Assembly (NCBI GenBank): GCA_021780105.1
Contig: JAJXZJ010000053.1
Location: forward strand, 1 to 64,000
Origin: a bacterium
GTDB lineage: Bacteria; Verrucomicrobiota; Verrucomicrobiia; Limisphaerales; J093
Reading direction: 5' to 3'
Length of the DNA: 64,000 bases
The position numbers and the translations under genes were made by a program. The notes under the pieces are model-generated. The model searched no databases and had not been told where the DNA came from. It saw nothing but the letters and a program-made list of their open reading frames with translations. Shown in pieces: positions 26,677 to 36,517 of the stretch (position 1 is the stretch's first letter; each line of letters starts with the position of its first letter).

Positions 26677-27591
26677 ATGGAAACCTTGCGTCAAATCCTC
26701 TCGCCCGATTTTCTGCTGCGCAACTCGGTCTATACGAGTGTGCTCATCGGCTTCGCCTGTCCGCTGGTGGGCGCGTTCCTCGTGCTGCGACGGCTCGTGT
26801 TCATGGGCGTGGCGTTGCCACAGATTTCGTCCACCGGCGTCGCCGTGGCGCTTTCGCTCCCGTTCTGGCTCGGCAGCAACCCGGCCGGCCGCAGTTCGAT
26901 CAGCGAACACGTCCTCGCCTTTGGCGGCGCCACCGTGTTTTCACTGGCCGCCGTGCTGCTCCTGGCGTTTCTGGAGCGACGCGGCCACGGTCTGCCCGAA
27001 GGCCGGCTGGGCACCGCTTACGTCGTCGCCGCCGCGCTGAGCATGCTTCTCCTTGCGAAAAATCGTTACGCCGAGGTCGGCTGGCTGGACCTGTTGAAAG
27101 GCGAGATCATCACCGTCTCCAATTTCGACCTGCTGCTCACCGCGGTCGCGCTCGCCGTCGTGCTGCTGGCGCTCGGCCTGTGCTACAAGGAACTGCTCCT
27201 GGTGTCCTTCGACCGCGCCATGGCGGTGACGCTGGGGAAGAACGTCGTCTTCTGGGACATCGTGCTGTATTTGCTGATCGGCATGACGGTTTCGATGGCG
27301 GTGCTGAGCGTGGGGCCGTTGATCGCCTTCGGCTTCCTGCTCATTCCGCCGCTGACCGCGCATCTGTTTGCCGCCAACATGCGGCAGTTCACCATCCTCG
27401 CCTCGGTCCTGGGCGGAGGGTCCTCGTTCATCGGCTTCTGGCTGGCCTATCAATGGGATCTGCCGGTGGGTCCAACCGACGTTGTCCTGCTGGGCCTCGT
27501 GTATGCGCTGGCGTTCGCGGTCCGGCGCATTGGGTCCCGCCTTGTGGCGGCGCGCGCGCATCCGCCAGCTTCGGTCGGAACCTCGTTCTGA
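26677..27591 (+). CDS. metal ABC transporter permease (ZnuB family)
   Basis: 304 residues with about eight membrane helices of the ABC-3 family (LIGFACPLVGAFLVLRRLVF near the start, MTVSMAVLSVGPLIAFGFLL in the middle). The central cytoplasmic helix LLVSFDRAMAVTLGK is the ATPase contact. Last gene of the importer. It converges on the czcA-like gene with a 123-base gap lacking an evident terminator hairpin. Confidence 0.88.
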   Translation: METLRQILSPDFLLRNSVYTSVLIGFACPLVGAFLVLRRLVFMGVALPQISSTGVAVALSLPFWLGSNPAGRSSISEHVLAFGGATVFSLAAVLLLAFLERRGHGLPEGRLGTAYVVAAALSMLLLAKNRYAEVGWLDLLKGEIITVSNFDLLLTAVALAVVLLALGLCYKELLLVSFDRAMAVTLGKNVVFWDIVLYLLIGMTVSMAVLSVGPLIAFGFLLIPPLTAHLFAANMRQFTILASVLGGGSSFIGFWLAYQWDLPVGPTDVVLLGLVYALAFAVRRIGSRLVAARAHPPASVGTSF

Positions 27592-27714
27592 ACGTTGTCC
27601 GCGATCAGATCGCCATCCGCTTGGGAAGTCCGCCAACGTTTTGGCAGCGCAGCGGATTGGAACCACTGTTGGCGCCCCGCCAGTCCCTCGGCCGCCCTTC
27701 CGCGTGCCGGCAAG

Positions 27715-30700
27715 TCAGACTTCCAGGTGGTCGCCCGGACGCGCCACGATGGCATACAGCGCCGGCATCAGGAACACGCTGATCAACAGGCGCGTAAACA
27801 AGCCGCTCATGATCACCAGCGCGAAGGGGCGTTGCGAATCGGTGCCCACGCCGGTGGCGATCGCCGCCGGCAACAGCCCCAGGGCCGCGACGAGCGCCGT
27901 CATCATGATCGGCCGCAACCGCAGGATGGCCCCCTCGCGGATGGCCTCGGCGATTCCTGTTCCGCCCCGGCGGAGTTCGTTCACGTAGGAGATATAGACC
28001 ACGGCGGTCTGCACGGAGACGCCGAACAAGGCCAGAAAACCGATGCCTGAGGAAACCGAGAAAGGCGTGCCCGTCAGCCAAAGCGCGACGATTCCGCCCA
28101 GCGGAGCCGACAACAAAACCCCCAGCACCGTGATGAAAGGGAATTTCAAGTTGCTGTAGAGCGCGAAGAGCAGGAGAAAAATCAGGAACAGCGTCAGCGG
28201 CAGAATGATAGTCAACTGCCGGCGCGAAGCCGTGTATTCCTTGTATTCGCCGCCCCAGTCCAGTTGATAGCCTTCGGGCAGCGGCACGGCGGCCTTGACC
28301 CGTTGAATGGCATCCTCCACCGCGCTCGCCAGATCGCGGCCTTCCACGGAGAACTGCACGCCGATATACCGCGAGTTGTTCTGGCGATAGATGAAGGACG
28401 CCCCGTTCGCCACTTGAATGTCCGCGAATTCCTTGAGCGGCATCTGCTGGCCGTCCGGCGTGGCCACCAGGATGTCTTTGATCTTCTCCGGGTTGTCGCG
28501 GTATTCCGGTTGCAGACGGACAACCAGATCGAACTGTTTTTCGCCTTCCACCACCTGGGTGGCCGCGTCGCCGCCAATGGCGGCCTCAATCAGGCCGTTG
28601 ATGTCAGCCACGTTCAATCCGTAGCGGGCAATCCTGGCGCGATTGATTTTGACCGTGAGGCTGGGTTGACCAAGTTCCTGCACCAACGTGACATGCCGGA
28701 TGCCGCGCACGCGCTCCAGGACGCGCTTGATGGCCTTGCCCTTTTGCTCAAGCGTTTCCAGGTCCGTTCCGAACACCTTCACCGCCAGTGCGCTTTTCAG
28801 GCCTGTTTCCGCTTCGTCCACGGCGTCCTCGGCGGGCTGGGTGTAATTGAAAATGATCCCTGGAAACGCCTGCAGCTTCTGGTTGATCGCCTCGATGAGA
28901 TCGTCCTTTGTGCGGGAGGGGCCTTTCCACTCCGAATACGGTTTGAGGCCGACGTAGAACTCGACGTTGAAGAACCCGGTGGGATCGGTGCCGTCGTCGG
29001 GCCGGCCATGTTCCGAGGCGACCACCGTCACCTCGGGAAAGGAACGCAATATCTGCCGCACTTGCGGCGCGATCTTCCTCGATTCCTCGAACGAAATCGT
29101 GTAAGGCATCGTCGCCCGCACCCACAACGCGCCCTCGTCCAGCCGTGGCATGAACTCGGCGCCGATGCGCGGTATGAGCAGGAGCGAGGCGCCCAGCAAC
29201 ACGACGGAAGCAACCGCGGTCGCCCACCGGTGCGCGAGGCAGAAATCCAGACCCCGGGCATAGAGCGACTGGATGGCTTCAAAGGCGGCGTTGCGCCGTT
29301 CCCGCACGCCCTTGCGCATGGCCCAGGAACACAGCACCGGCAACAACGTGAGCGTCACCACCAGCGAACCGACCAGCGCAAATATCATCGTGTCCGCCAT
29401 CGGCTTGAACAGCCGGCCCGACGGTCCGGACAGCACATAAATCGGCAGGAAGCCGGCCACGATCACCGCGACGGCGTAGAAGATGGGGCGGTCCACCTCG
29501 GCCGCGGCCTCCACGATGATCGTTCTGATGTCGAACGAATCGCCCCGGTGCGCGGCTTGACGAAAGATGTTCTCCACCATCACGACGGCGCCGTCCACGA
29601 GAATCCCGAAATCAATGGCGCCGATGGAGAGCAGGTTGGCGGAGACGTTCTGGAGGTTGAGACAGCAAAACGCAAACAGCAGCGCGAGCGGGATGGCCGT
29701 GGCGACGATCAATCCGGCGCGCACGTCGTAGAGGAAAAACACCAGCACCACCACGACCAGCAACATGCCGCGCAGGAGGTTTCGCTCCACTGTCTCCGTG
29801 GTCAGTTTGATCAAATCCGTGCGGTCGTAGAACGGGTGAATCTTGACGTCCTTGGGAAGGATCCGTTCGTTGAGTTCCCGGGTCTTCGCTTCGACCCGCT
29901 GCAGGACGTTTTGGGTCTTTTCACCGGTGCGCATGAGGATGACGCCTTCCACGGCATCGTCCTGATCTTGATAGCCGAACTGGCCCAGCCGCGGCGCGTG
30001 GCCGATGACCACCTGGGCGACGTCCTTCACCAGGATCGGCGTGCCGTTATGCACGGCCAGCACCACGTTCTCGATGTCTTCCGGCGTTTCCAGCCGGCCC
30101 AGCCCCCGCACGTAGTAAAACTGGCCGCCTTGCGAGTAAAACCCGCCGCCTGCGTTTCCGTTGTTGGCGGCCAGGGCGCCTTCCACTTGTGAAACCGAAA
30201 GCCCCACCGCGGCAATCTTCGCCGGGTCCAGCAGCACCTGGTATTGCATGGTTTCCCCGCCCAGCCCCGAATCGTCAGCCACGCCGGAAACGGATTTGTA
30301 TTGGCGTTCGACGATCCAGTCCTCAATGGTTTTGAGTTCCATCGGCGTCCGGTCGGGACTTTGCAGCACGTAGCGGTAAATCAAACCGGACGGCGAAAAC
30401 AACGGCGACACCGACGGCGTCACGCCGCTCGGCAGGCTGAGGTCCGGGATGCGATTAAACACGCGCTGGCGGGCGAAGTAATTGTCCGTCCCGTTTTCAA
30501 AGGTCAGGATCACATCCGACAGCCCGTAAAGAGAGATGGACCGGATCGTGGTCGTCCGTGGGATGCCGTTCATTTCGACCTCGACCGGAACCGTGATCAA
30601 CCGCTCCACTTCCTCGGCGGCGTGTCCCGGCCATTGGGCGATGATTTCGACCATCGGCGGCGAGAGGTCCGGATACGCGTCCACCGGCAACCGGTTCAAC

Positions 30701-30840
30701 GACCACCCCCCGGCCCCGGCCAGGACAACCATCATGAGGATGACGAGAAACCGTTGCCGGAGCGACGACGCCACGATCCGGTTGATGATCGAGGCTGCGC
30801 GCGGCGGTTGGTCCGGCAGGTGCGCTGGAGATTCGCTCAT
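27715..30840 (-). CDS. czcA: RND heavy-metal efflux pump, CzcA class
   Basis: 1041 residues, the usual size, 12 membrane helices and two large periplasmic loops. The TM4 motif reads IDFGILVDGAVVMVEN, the DFG...VDGA form of CzcA-class (divalent Co/Zn/Cd/Ni) pumps in Nies' scheme, not the A...D form of CusA (Cu/Ag). Start ATG overlaps the adaptor stop (ATGA). The protein uses proton influx to expel metal through the adaptor and outer-membrane channel encoded upstream. It faces a metal importer operon on the opposite strand. Confidence 0.88.
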   Translation of the reverse strand: MSESPAHLPDQPPRAASIINRIVASSLRQRFLVILMMVVLAGAGGWSLNRLPVDAYPDLSPPMVEIIAQWPGHAAEEVERLITVPVEVEMNGIPRTTTIRSISLYGLSDVILTFENGTDNYFARQRVFNRIPDLSLPSGVTPSVSPLFSPSGLIYRYVLQSPDRTPMELKTIEDWIVERQYKSVSGVADDSGLGGETMQYQVLLDPAKIAAVGLSVSQVEGALAANNGNAGGGFYSQGGQFYYVRGLGRLETPEDIENVVLAVHNGTPILVKDVAQVVIGHAPRLGQFGYQDQDDAVEGVILMRTGEKTQNVLQRVEAKTRELNERILPKDVKIHPFYDRTDLIKLTTETVERNLLRGMLLVVVVLVFFLYDVRAGLIVATAIPLALLFAFCCLNLQNVSANLLSIGAIDFGILVDGAVVMVENIFRQAAHRGDSFDIRTIIVEAAAEVDRPIFYAVAVIVAGFLPIYVLSGPSGRLFKPMADTMIFALVGSLVVTLTLLPVLCSWAMRKGVRERRNAAFEAIQSLYARGLDFCLAHRWATAVASVVLLGASLLLIPRIGAEFMPRLDEGALWVRATMPYTISFEESRKIAPQVRQILRSFPEVTVVASEHGRPDDGTDPTGFFNVEFYVGLKPYSEWKGPSRTKDDLIEAINQKLQAFPGIIFNYTQPAEDAVDEAETGLKSALAVKVFGTDLETLEQKGKAIKRVLERVRGIRHVTLVQELGQPSLTVKINRARIARYGLNVADINGLIEAAIGGDAATQVVEGEKQFDLVVRLQPEYRDNPEKIKDILVATPDGQQMPLKEFADIQVANGASFIYRQNNSRYIGVQFSVEGRDLASAVEDAIQRVKAAVPLPEGYQLDWGGEYKEYTASRRQLTIILPLTLFLIFLLLFALYSNLKFPFITVLGVLLSAPLGGIVALWLTGTPFSVSSGIGFLALFGVSVQTAVVYISYVNELRRGGTGIAEAIREGAILRLRPIMMTALVAALGLLPAAIATGVGTDSQRPFALVIMSGLFTRLLISVFLMPALYAIVARPGDHLEV

Positions 30841-32030
30841 TGGTTTTGCAGGAATTGAACGAACAGCCCGCCCTCCGCCACGATCTGATCCCCGGCTTTC
30901 AGCCCGGAGGTGATGTCATACCGGTCATCGGCGCGATACCCCAGCGTCACCCTCCGCCGCGCGAAGCTGCTGTCCGGCAGCGCGAGGTAAACGAACGGCA
31001 GATTTTCATCGTCGCGCAAAATGCCGGACACCGGCACCAGCAGACCGGTGCTGTCCTCGCGGGCATGGATCAGCACGCGGACGAACATCTGCTTCTTCAG
31101 AAACTCACCGGGGTTCTTGATGACCACCCGCACCAACACGGAACGGGTGTCGGGGTTCACCAGGGCCGAGATGTTGTCCACGGTGCCGGAAAAGTTGTTG
31201 GTGGCGATGCCGGTCTCCACTTCCGCGGGATCGCCGACGTTGACCGAGGCAAGGTCGGAACCAAAAATGTGCGCCATGACCCAGACGCGGGAAAGATCGG
31301 CCACGGTGAAACACGGCGTGGAGCCGGTCGTCAGAAGTTCTCCGGGAGTGATGAGTTTTTCCACCACGGTTCCCGCGATCGGCGAGCGAATGATTCCCGC
31401 CGGGCGCGAAATCGGGCGGCCGGCCTGAAGGTCGGTGATGGCCTGTGGATCCACGTTCAGCGAGACAAGGGTTTGCAGGGCGGCGTCGCGGTCTGCCTCG
31501 GCGTTTGCCGCGTCGGTTTGGGCCTGCTCCTCTTCGCGCTGGGCCACGCCATTGTGCTGGAACAAATCCTTGTCCATGTCGGCGACCCGGCGGGCGGTCT
31601 GCGCGGTGGCGAGTGCCTTGCGGTATGCGCTGATGGCCGCGGCGAAGTCCGGTGAATCCACCGTCGCCAACGGATCCCCCGCCTTGACCTGGTCGCCGAG
31701 CGAAACCAGCAGCCGCGACACCGGCCCGCCGAAGGGCGCCAGCACGGTGGTCGCCTGATCGTTGTCAAAGTCCACCGTCCCGGTCGTCTCCGTCGTCTTG
31801 CGAAATTTGGACGGCGCGACGGCGTAAAGGTGGATCTTCTCCCGCTGGGCCGCCGCCAGCGTCACATTGCTGACCGTTACGGACGAGGTTTCGACGTTGC
31901 TGCCGTTTTTGGGGGAACAGCCGGTGAACGACACGATTGTCGCCGCCGCCATGACAGCGACCGCAAGCGCGCCTGGGAATTTGCCCCGACACTCCGCCGG
32001 CGTTTGACCGTCAAATCGTCTATTTTTCAT
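30837..32030 (-). CDS. czcB: RND efflux periplasmic adaptor (CzcB/CusB family)
   Basis: 397 residues. A lipoprotein-type signal (IVSFTGCS, Cys near 38) suggests anchoring to the inner membrane. The membrane-fusion protein layout is clear: a barrel-sandwich half (PFGGPVSRLLVSLGDQVKAG), a helical hairpin at about 135-205, the second half-motif IRSPIAGTVVEKLITPGE, then a beta-barrel and membrane-proximal domain. Overlaps the upstream channel gene by 11 bases. No N-terminal His-rich metal-binding domain is present. Confidence 0.88.
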   Translation of the reverse strand: MKNRRFDGQTPAECRGKFPGALAVAVMAAATIVSFTGCSPKNGSNVETSSVTVSNVTLAAAQREKIHLYAVAPSKFRKTTETTGTVDFDNDQATTVLAPFGGPVSRLLVSLGDQVKAGDPLATVDSPDFAAAISAYRKALATAQTARRVADMDKDLFQHNGVAQREEEQAQTDAANAEADRDAALQTLVSLNVDPQAITDLQAGRPISRPAGIIRSPIAGTVVEKLITPGELLTTGSTPCFTVADLSRVWVMAHIFGSDLASVNVGDPAEVETGIATNNFSGTVDNISALVNPDTRSVLVRVVIKNPGEFLKKQMFVRVLIHAREDSTGLLVPVSGILRDDENLPFVYLALPDSSFARRRVTLGYRADDRYDITSGLKAGDQIVAEGGLFVQFLQNQ

Positions 32031-33528
32031 GTTGATCCTTGGTTAGCTCCGCCCGGCGCCACCATCCGCCGCCCAGCGCCTGGAACAACGCCGCCGTGTC
32101 GGCATAACGATTGGCCTGGGCCTGCACCAGGTTGATCCGGGCTTGCTGACAGGCTTGCCTGGCGCTGAGCAGCGCCAGATAGCTGATGTAGCCGTCCTTC
32201 CATTGTCGTTGGGACAAATCGAGAGTGAGTTGCGCGTCCTCGGCGGCGGTGGCGGCCGCCTTCAAACCCTCGGCGTCCTGTTCGAGCGCGGTCAACGTGT
32301 CGGCGACATTTTGAAACGCGGTCAGAACGGTGCTGCGATATTGTTCCGCCGCCTGAACATAGGCGGCCTTCGCGGCGCGTTCCTGGTGCAACAGCGTCCC
32401 GCCCTGGAACAGAGGGGCCGCTGCCGCCGCGCCCAAACCCCAAAAGCCCGTGCCCGACGTGAATACCTTGTCAATGGACAGCGCCGTGCTGCCGGCGTCG
32501 GCGGAGAGCGTGATGTTCGGCAGCCGGTTCGCGATGGCGATGCCAACCTGCGCGCTGGCGGCGTGCCAGTTGGCCTCGGCCTGCAGCACGTCCGGCCGCT
32601 GCGCCACCAGTTGAGAGGGCAGGCTCACGGGCAGTTCCGCCGGCAATTGCAGACTTGAAAGCTCGAATTCTTCTCCAAGGCCCTGATTCGGAAACCGGCC
32701 GGCCAGAACCGCCAGCAGGTCACGGAGCTGGGCTGCCTGCTTGACCAGCGGCGGCAGTGCGGCGACGGCTTGAGCGAGCTGGGATTCCTGCGCGACCACA
32801 TCCAGCCGGCTGGCATAACCTTTGGACCATTGATATTTCAGGATTTGAACCATGTTGGAATTGAGTCCGATGAGCTGGCGGGCCGCGTCCATTTGCATCC
32901 GCACCGCGCCCTCCTGAATCGCCGTCACCACCACATTGGCGGTGAGCGTCGTGTAGGTCGCGATCATCTGAAAACGAACGCTCTGTTCCTGCGCCTGCAA
33001 CGACTCCATGGATCGCCGGTTCGCGCCGAAAACATCGGGCACATACGAAACGACGACCTGCGGGGTGAACAGGTTGTATTGAAACTCGTTCGGCACCACC
33101 GGGTAGTTGGGGACCGGCGCGAGGACTTCCGACTGTTTCTGACGAGTGGCGGCGAAGCCGGCCGCGACACTGGGATAGTAACCGCCCCGTTGCGCCAGGA
33201 CGTTTTCCCGGGCCACGGACAACGCCGCCTGCGCCGCCTTGAGGTCGGGATTGTTGGTCAGCGAGAGTTGAATCAACTCATTGAGCGCCTTGGAATGAAA
33301 CAAGGTCCACCAGTCGCCGGCAATGTCCTGTCCATTGGAAAAGCGTTGGGCTGTGCCACCGGCGACGTTCGTGCTGCTGACGGTCGTCGAAAGCGGCTGC
33401 GCGGTGTAACTGCCGCCGACTGGAGCCGCTGGTCGCTTGAAGTCAGGCCCCATCTCGCAACCGGCGAGCGCCAGCAAGACCACGCCACCCAGGGAACACA
33501 GAACCCGTGATGTGCCGGCTGGCTTCAT
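32020..33528 (-). CDS. czcC: outer-membrane efflux lipoprotein (NodT/CzcC family)
   Basis: 502 residues from the ATG at 33528. This start overlaps the stop of a small upstream frame as ATGA and gives a proper lipoprotein signal (LALAGC, Cys at about 24). Two outer-membrane-efflux repeats are visible, with LSLTNNPDLKAAQAALSVAR and a second helical hairpin copy in the C-terminal half, plus DWWTLFHSKALNELI typical of NodT. It forms the trimeric exit duct for the CzcA/CzcB pump. Confidence 0.88.
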   Translation of the reverse strand: MKPAGTSRVLCSLGGVVLLALAGCEMGPDFKRPAAPVGGSYTAQPLSTTVSSTNVAGGTAQRFSNGQDIAGDWWTLFHSKALNELIQLSLTNNPDLKAAQAALSVARENVLAQRGGYYPSVAAGFAATRQKQSEVLAPVPNYPVVPNEFQYNLFTPQVVVSYVPDVFGANRRSMESLQAQEQSVRFQMIATYTTLTANVVVTAIQEGAVRMQMDAARQLIGLNSNMVQILKYQWSKGYASRLDVVAQESQLAQAVAALPPLVKQAAQLRDLLAVLAGRFPNQGLGEEFELSSLQLPAELPVSLPSQLVAQRPDVLQAEANWHAASAQVGIAIANRLPNITLSADAGSTALSIDKVFTSGTGFWGLGAAAAAPLFQGGTLLHQERAAKAAYVQAAEQYRSTVLTAFQNVADTLTALEQDAEGLKAAATAAEDAQLTLDLSQRQWKDGYISYLALLSARQACQQARINLVQAQANRYADTAALFQALGGGWWRRAELTKDQHEK

Positions 33529-33761
33529 GCGCGTGAATTGGAAGTCGCGACCGCGCCGCAGGCCCCGGCCGCGGCGGCGGATTCGCACCTGACGGAGGTT
33601 CCCGAGCGCCGGGAAGCCCCTTGTTCAAACAGCTCCCGCCGGGGCGCGGGGAACGCGATGTCACCCGCAGGCGGGTGGGCGGGCGGAATCTCATTGGCTG
33701 GCGGCGGTGGTTGCCGCGACACGGTCAAACCATTCCACAGCAAAGTGGCAAAGCATCTCAT
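33525..33761 (-). CDS. small coupled open frame upstream of the metal efflux genes
   Basis: 78 residues, not recognised. Support is positional: a purine-rich site GGGAG sits 6 bases before the ATG at 33761, and the stop overlaps the czcC-like start as ATGA, the arrangement used throughout the operons here. The product is Pro-rich with three Cys (MRCFATLLWNG at the start) and has no membrane segment. It may be a leader peptide or small metal-related protein, or a chance frame. The surrounding 33529-33848 otherwise holds a short CACCCGC/GCGGGTG hairpin (33663-33678). Confidence 0.4.
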   Translation of the reverse strand: MRCFATLLWNGLTVSRQPPPPANEIPPAHPPAGDIAFPAPRRELFEQGASRRSGTSVRCESAAAAGACGAVATSNSRA

Positions 33762-33848
33762 ACTTGCTCCCTAAACGGATTGCGAAACCTCTGAATTCCC
33801 GGCACGAAGGCAGGGAAACATTGACTCGAAGAAGAACGGACTGGGAAG

Positions 33849-34187
33849 TTAAGCCACCGGCGGAGCGCGGCTGGGGGATGGACGAAAGTCGAAGACCGAG
33901 ATGAGGAGAACTCGCGGCAACACGGCACGCAGAACCACGCCAACGAAAGCCAGCACGACGACGGCCGCCACGAGCGGCGCGCTCACCTGCCCTTTGGCAA
34001 AGGAGCAAACAAGGCAGAACTGATCGTGCTCGTTGCCGTGCAGGCGGTGGTGGAGCGCCGGGTTGGCTGCCAGCGCCAGGACGACGAGCAACAGCAACAC
34101 CAACAGTCCCGCCAGGGCCGCTTGCGCAACCCGGCCGAAACATGAGAGTTTTCGTCGCCGTCTCACAGAGTGCTGGCAAATAAACAC
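33849..34187 (-). CDS. small membrane His/Cys protein upstream of metal exporter (DUF2946-like)
   Basis: 112 residues with a GTG start at 34187; GTG at 34166 (105 residues) is equally possible. A first hydrophobic segment (LAGLLVLLLLVVLALAA) is followed by PALHHRLHGNEHDQFCLVC and SFAKGQV, then a second membrane segment (LVAAVVVLAFVGVVLRAV) and a PSRAPPV tail. It is the counterpart of the protein at 23024-23371. First gene of the presumed efflux operon. His and Cys residues next to a membrane span suggest metal sensing or sequestration in the periplasm; this is inference. Confidence 0.6.
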   Translation of the reverse strand: MFICQHSVRRRRKLSCFGRVAQAALAGLLVLLLLVVLALAANPALHHRLHGNEHDQFCLVCSFAKGQVSAPLVAAVVVLAFVGVVLRAVLPRVLLISVFDFRPSPSRAPPVA

Positions 34188-34267
34188 ACTCGCACCGATG
34201 GCGCAAGTGGGAAGAAACCCATTCCCCAGGACTTTCCAAACGCGGTGGCGCGGGTTAGCCTCGGCGC

Positions 34268-35101
34268 ATGAATCCGGTTGCGCTCATCACCGGCGGCTCG
34301 CGCGGCATCGGCGCCGGCATCGCGCGGGAACTCGCCGTCCTCGGCTGGGACCTGGTGCTGAATTATGCCCGCAACGAAACCGCCGTCCGCGCGACGGCCG
34401 CGGATTGTGCGGCCGCGGCGCGCCGCACGGGAAGCAACCTTCGCGTGGCGATCTGCCAGGCGGACATCAGCCTCGCCGCCGACCGCCAGCGGCTCGTTGA
34501 CTTCGCCCGCGGCCAGTTCGGCCGGCTGGATTTGCTGGTCAACAACGCCGGCGTTGCCCCGGAGGTTCGCAGCGATTTGCTCGACGCCGGCGAGGCCAGC
34601 TTCGACCGGCTCATGGCCATCAACGCCAAAGGACCGTTCTTTCTGACCCAGCTCGTCGCCCGCTGGATGATCGAGCAGGTGAAGCAGAATGCCTCCAGTT
34701 CGCCCGCGAGTCCGGCTGATGAACGCGCCGACCGCCAGCATTACCGGCCCAAAATCGTCACGATCTCCTCCATCAGCGCCGACACAGCCTCGGTGAATCG
34801 CGGTGATTATTGCGTCTCCAAGGCGGCGCTGGCCATGCTGACGCCGCTGTTCGCGGCGCGGCTGGCCGGACACGGCATCAACGTGTATGAAATCCGTCCC
34901 GGCATCGTGGCCACGGACATGACGGCCGCGGTGGCGGAGAAATACGATGCGCTCATTGCCGGCGGGCTGACGCCCCTTCGCCGCTGGGGCGTCCCGGCGG
35001 ATGTGGGAAAGGCCGTTGCGGCCATCGCCCAGGGCTGGTTGCCGTTCAGCACGGGCGAGGTGATCCACGTGGACGGCGGATTTCACTTACGGACGCTTTG
35101 A
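34268..35101 (+). CDS. short-chain dehydrogenase/reductase, 3-ketoacyl-ACP reductase-like
   Basis: 277 residues. Cofactor motif [12 protein letters not shown] at about 8-19, NNAG at about 91-94, catalytic Ser in [10 protein letters not shown] and YCVSK (Tyr-x-x-x-Lys). It reduces or oxidises a carbonyl with NAD(P)H. An insertion ([22 protein letters not shown]) of about 20 residues precedes the catalytic Ser. Its substrate is unknown; it stands alone, divergent from the efflux operon and overlapping the 3' end of the convergent cytochrome b gene by 15 bases. Confidence 0.82.
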   Translation: MNPVALITGGSRGIGAGIARELAVLGWDLVLNYARNETAVRATAADCAAAARRTGSNLRVAICQADISLAADRQRLVDFARGQFGRLDLLVNNAGVAPEVRSDLLDAGEASFDRLMAINAKGPFFLTQLVARWMIEQVKQNASSSPASPADERADRQHYRPKIVTISSISADTASVNRGDYCVSKAALAMLTPLFAARLAGHGINVYEIRPGIVATDMTAAVAEKYDALIAGGLTPLRRWGVPADVGKAVAAIAQGWLPFSTGEVIHVDGGFHLRTL

Positions 35102-36508
35102 CGCCTCGCTCCACTGCACTTTGCGGGATTGGAGGAAGGCCGTGACGTTGTCCAGTTGCGCCGGCGTCAGGTTGTTGGCGTAGGCCGGCATGTTGTAACC
35201 GCCGTTGAGAATGCGGATGACGATCTGGTCGCGCGACAGCCGGTCGCCCACCGTCGTCAGGTCCGGCCCGCGCGTGCCCCCGTAACCCGAAACCATGTGG
35301 CAATAGAGACAGCCCTTGTCATTGAACACGGCGCCGCCATCGTGAACAGGGCCGGAGTCTGCGCCGATGACGGCGGCCGGCAACGGTTTCGCGTCAAAGT
35401 TCGGCGTCCAGCCTTCACGCACGCCGGCAAGCCATAACACGCCGATGCACGTCCCTACGGTAATGACAGTGACCACCGCCCACGGCCGCCGCCGCCAGCT
35501 CCGTTCGCCACGATTGTTCAGGAACGGTACAGCGAACAACGCCAGGCCGATCAGCGCCGGCGCAAGCAGGATGACGTAATCCTCGGCCCGGTGCGGCACG
35601 AGCGCGAGCACGGCAAAATACCAGAGCAAATACCAGTCCGGCGCCGGCTGGGCCTGCACAATCGTGGGGTCCGCCGGCGCGTCCAATTTAGGCGGCCCAA
35701 ACCACCACGCCAGGCCCACGATCGCAATGACCGCCAGCGTGCCGAATACGACGTCGCGCCACGCGGCGTAAGGCCAGAAGGGTTTGCCCACGCGATCCAG
35801 CATGTCGTGATACGACTGCCGGTAGGTCTTGGGATCCACCGGCTGACCCGCCACGGGCGGCTCCGAAATGCCGTGGTGCATCACGAGATGAACATGAAAG
35901 CCGATGAGCGCGATGAGAATTCCCGGCAGCACGAAGACATGGACGGAGAAGATGTGGTTGAGCGTGGTGCTGCTCACGGTGTCGCCCGAAAGAATGAGAT
36001 GCGCCAGCCATTTGCCCAGCATCGGCGTGCGTGCCGCCTGCGAAGCACCCACCACGGTGGACCAGATGGCGTTTTGGTCCCAACGCAGCAGTTGTCCCGA
36101 AAATCCCATGCCCAGCGTCAACGCCAGCAAGACCACGCCGGAGAGCCAGTTCGCTTCCCGCGGATATTTGTAGGCCGCCATCCAGAACACACGCACCATG
36201 TGGACAACCACAAAGATCACCATGAACGAGGCGCCGAAGTAATGCATCCCGCGCACGAGGCGGCCAAACGGCACCTCCTCGGTGATGTATTTGAGACTAT
36301 CATACGCATGGCCGGCACTCGGCGCATACACGGTGGCGAGCGCAATGCCGGTCACCACCTGGATCATGAACGCGATCATCGTCGCGCTGCCGAAGACATA
36401 CCACCATTTCGAGTCCGGCGGCACCAGGTGGTCGAGCATGGGCCGGACCAGGCCGTTGATGCCGGTGCGGTCGTCAACCTCGGCCCACAGTTTCCGAAGA
36501 AGATTCAT
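35087..36508 (-). CDS. cytochrome b of a bc-type complex fused to a C-terminal cytochrome c domain
   Basis: 473 residues. The N-terminal approximately 380 residues form cytochrome b with eight helices; haem-ligand His pairs are in [20 protein letters not shown] and HIFSVHVF...GFHVHLV. The last approximately 85 residues are a c-type cytochrome with haem site CLYCH and a Met ligand in [12 protein letters not shown]. No separate cytochrome c1 gene exists in the operon, so the fused domain probably takes electrons from the Rieske protein in the next gene upstream. Oxidises quinol at the inner membrane. Last gene of the respiratory operon. Confidence 0.9.
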   Translation of the reverse strand: MNLLRKLWAEVDDRTGINGLVRPMLDHLVPPDSKWWYVFGSATMIAFMIQVVTGIALATVYAPSAGHAYDSLKYITEEVPFGRLVRGMHYFGASFMVIFVVVHMVRVFWMAAYKYPREANWLSGVVLLALTLGMGFSGQLLRWDQNAIWSTVVGASQAARTPMLGKWLAHLILSGDTVSSTTLNHIFSVHVFVLPGILIALIGFHVHLVMHHGISEPPVAGQPVDPKTYRQSYHDMLDRVGKPFWPYAAWRDVVFGTLAVIAIVGLAWWFGPPKLDAPADPTIVQAQPAPDWYLLWYFAVLALVPHRAEDYVILLAPALIGLALFAVPFLNNRGERSWRRRPWAVVTVITVGTCIGVLWLAGVREGWTPNFDAKPLPAAVIGADSGPVHDGGAVFNDKGCLYCHMVSGYGGTRGPDLTTVGDRLSRDQIVIRILNGGYNMPAYANNLTPAQLDNVTAFLQSRKVQWSEASKRP

Positions 36509-36517
36509 AGTTGCGGT

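Noticed and set aside
28264..30192. Plus-strand open frame of 642 codons over czcA
   Set aside because: Shadow of the RND pump gene; no signal, domain or ribosome-binding site of its own.
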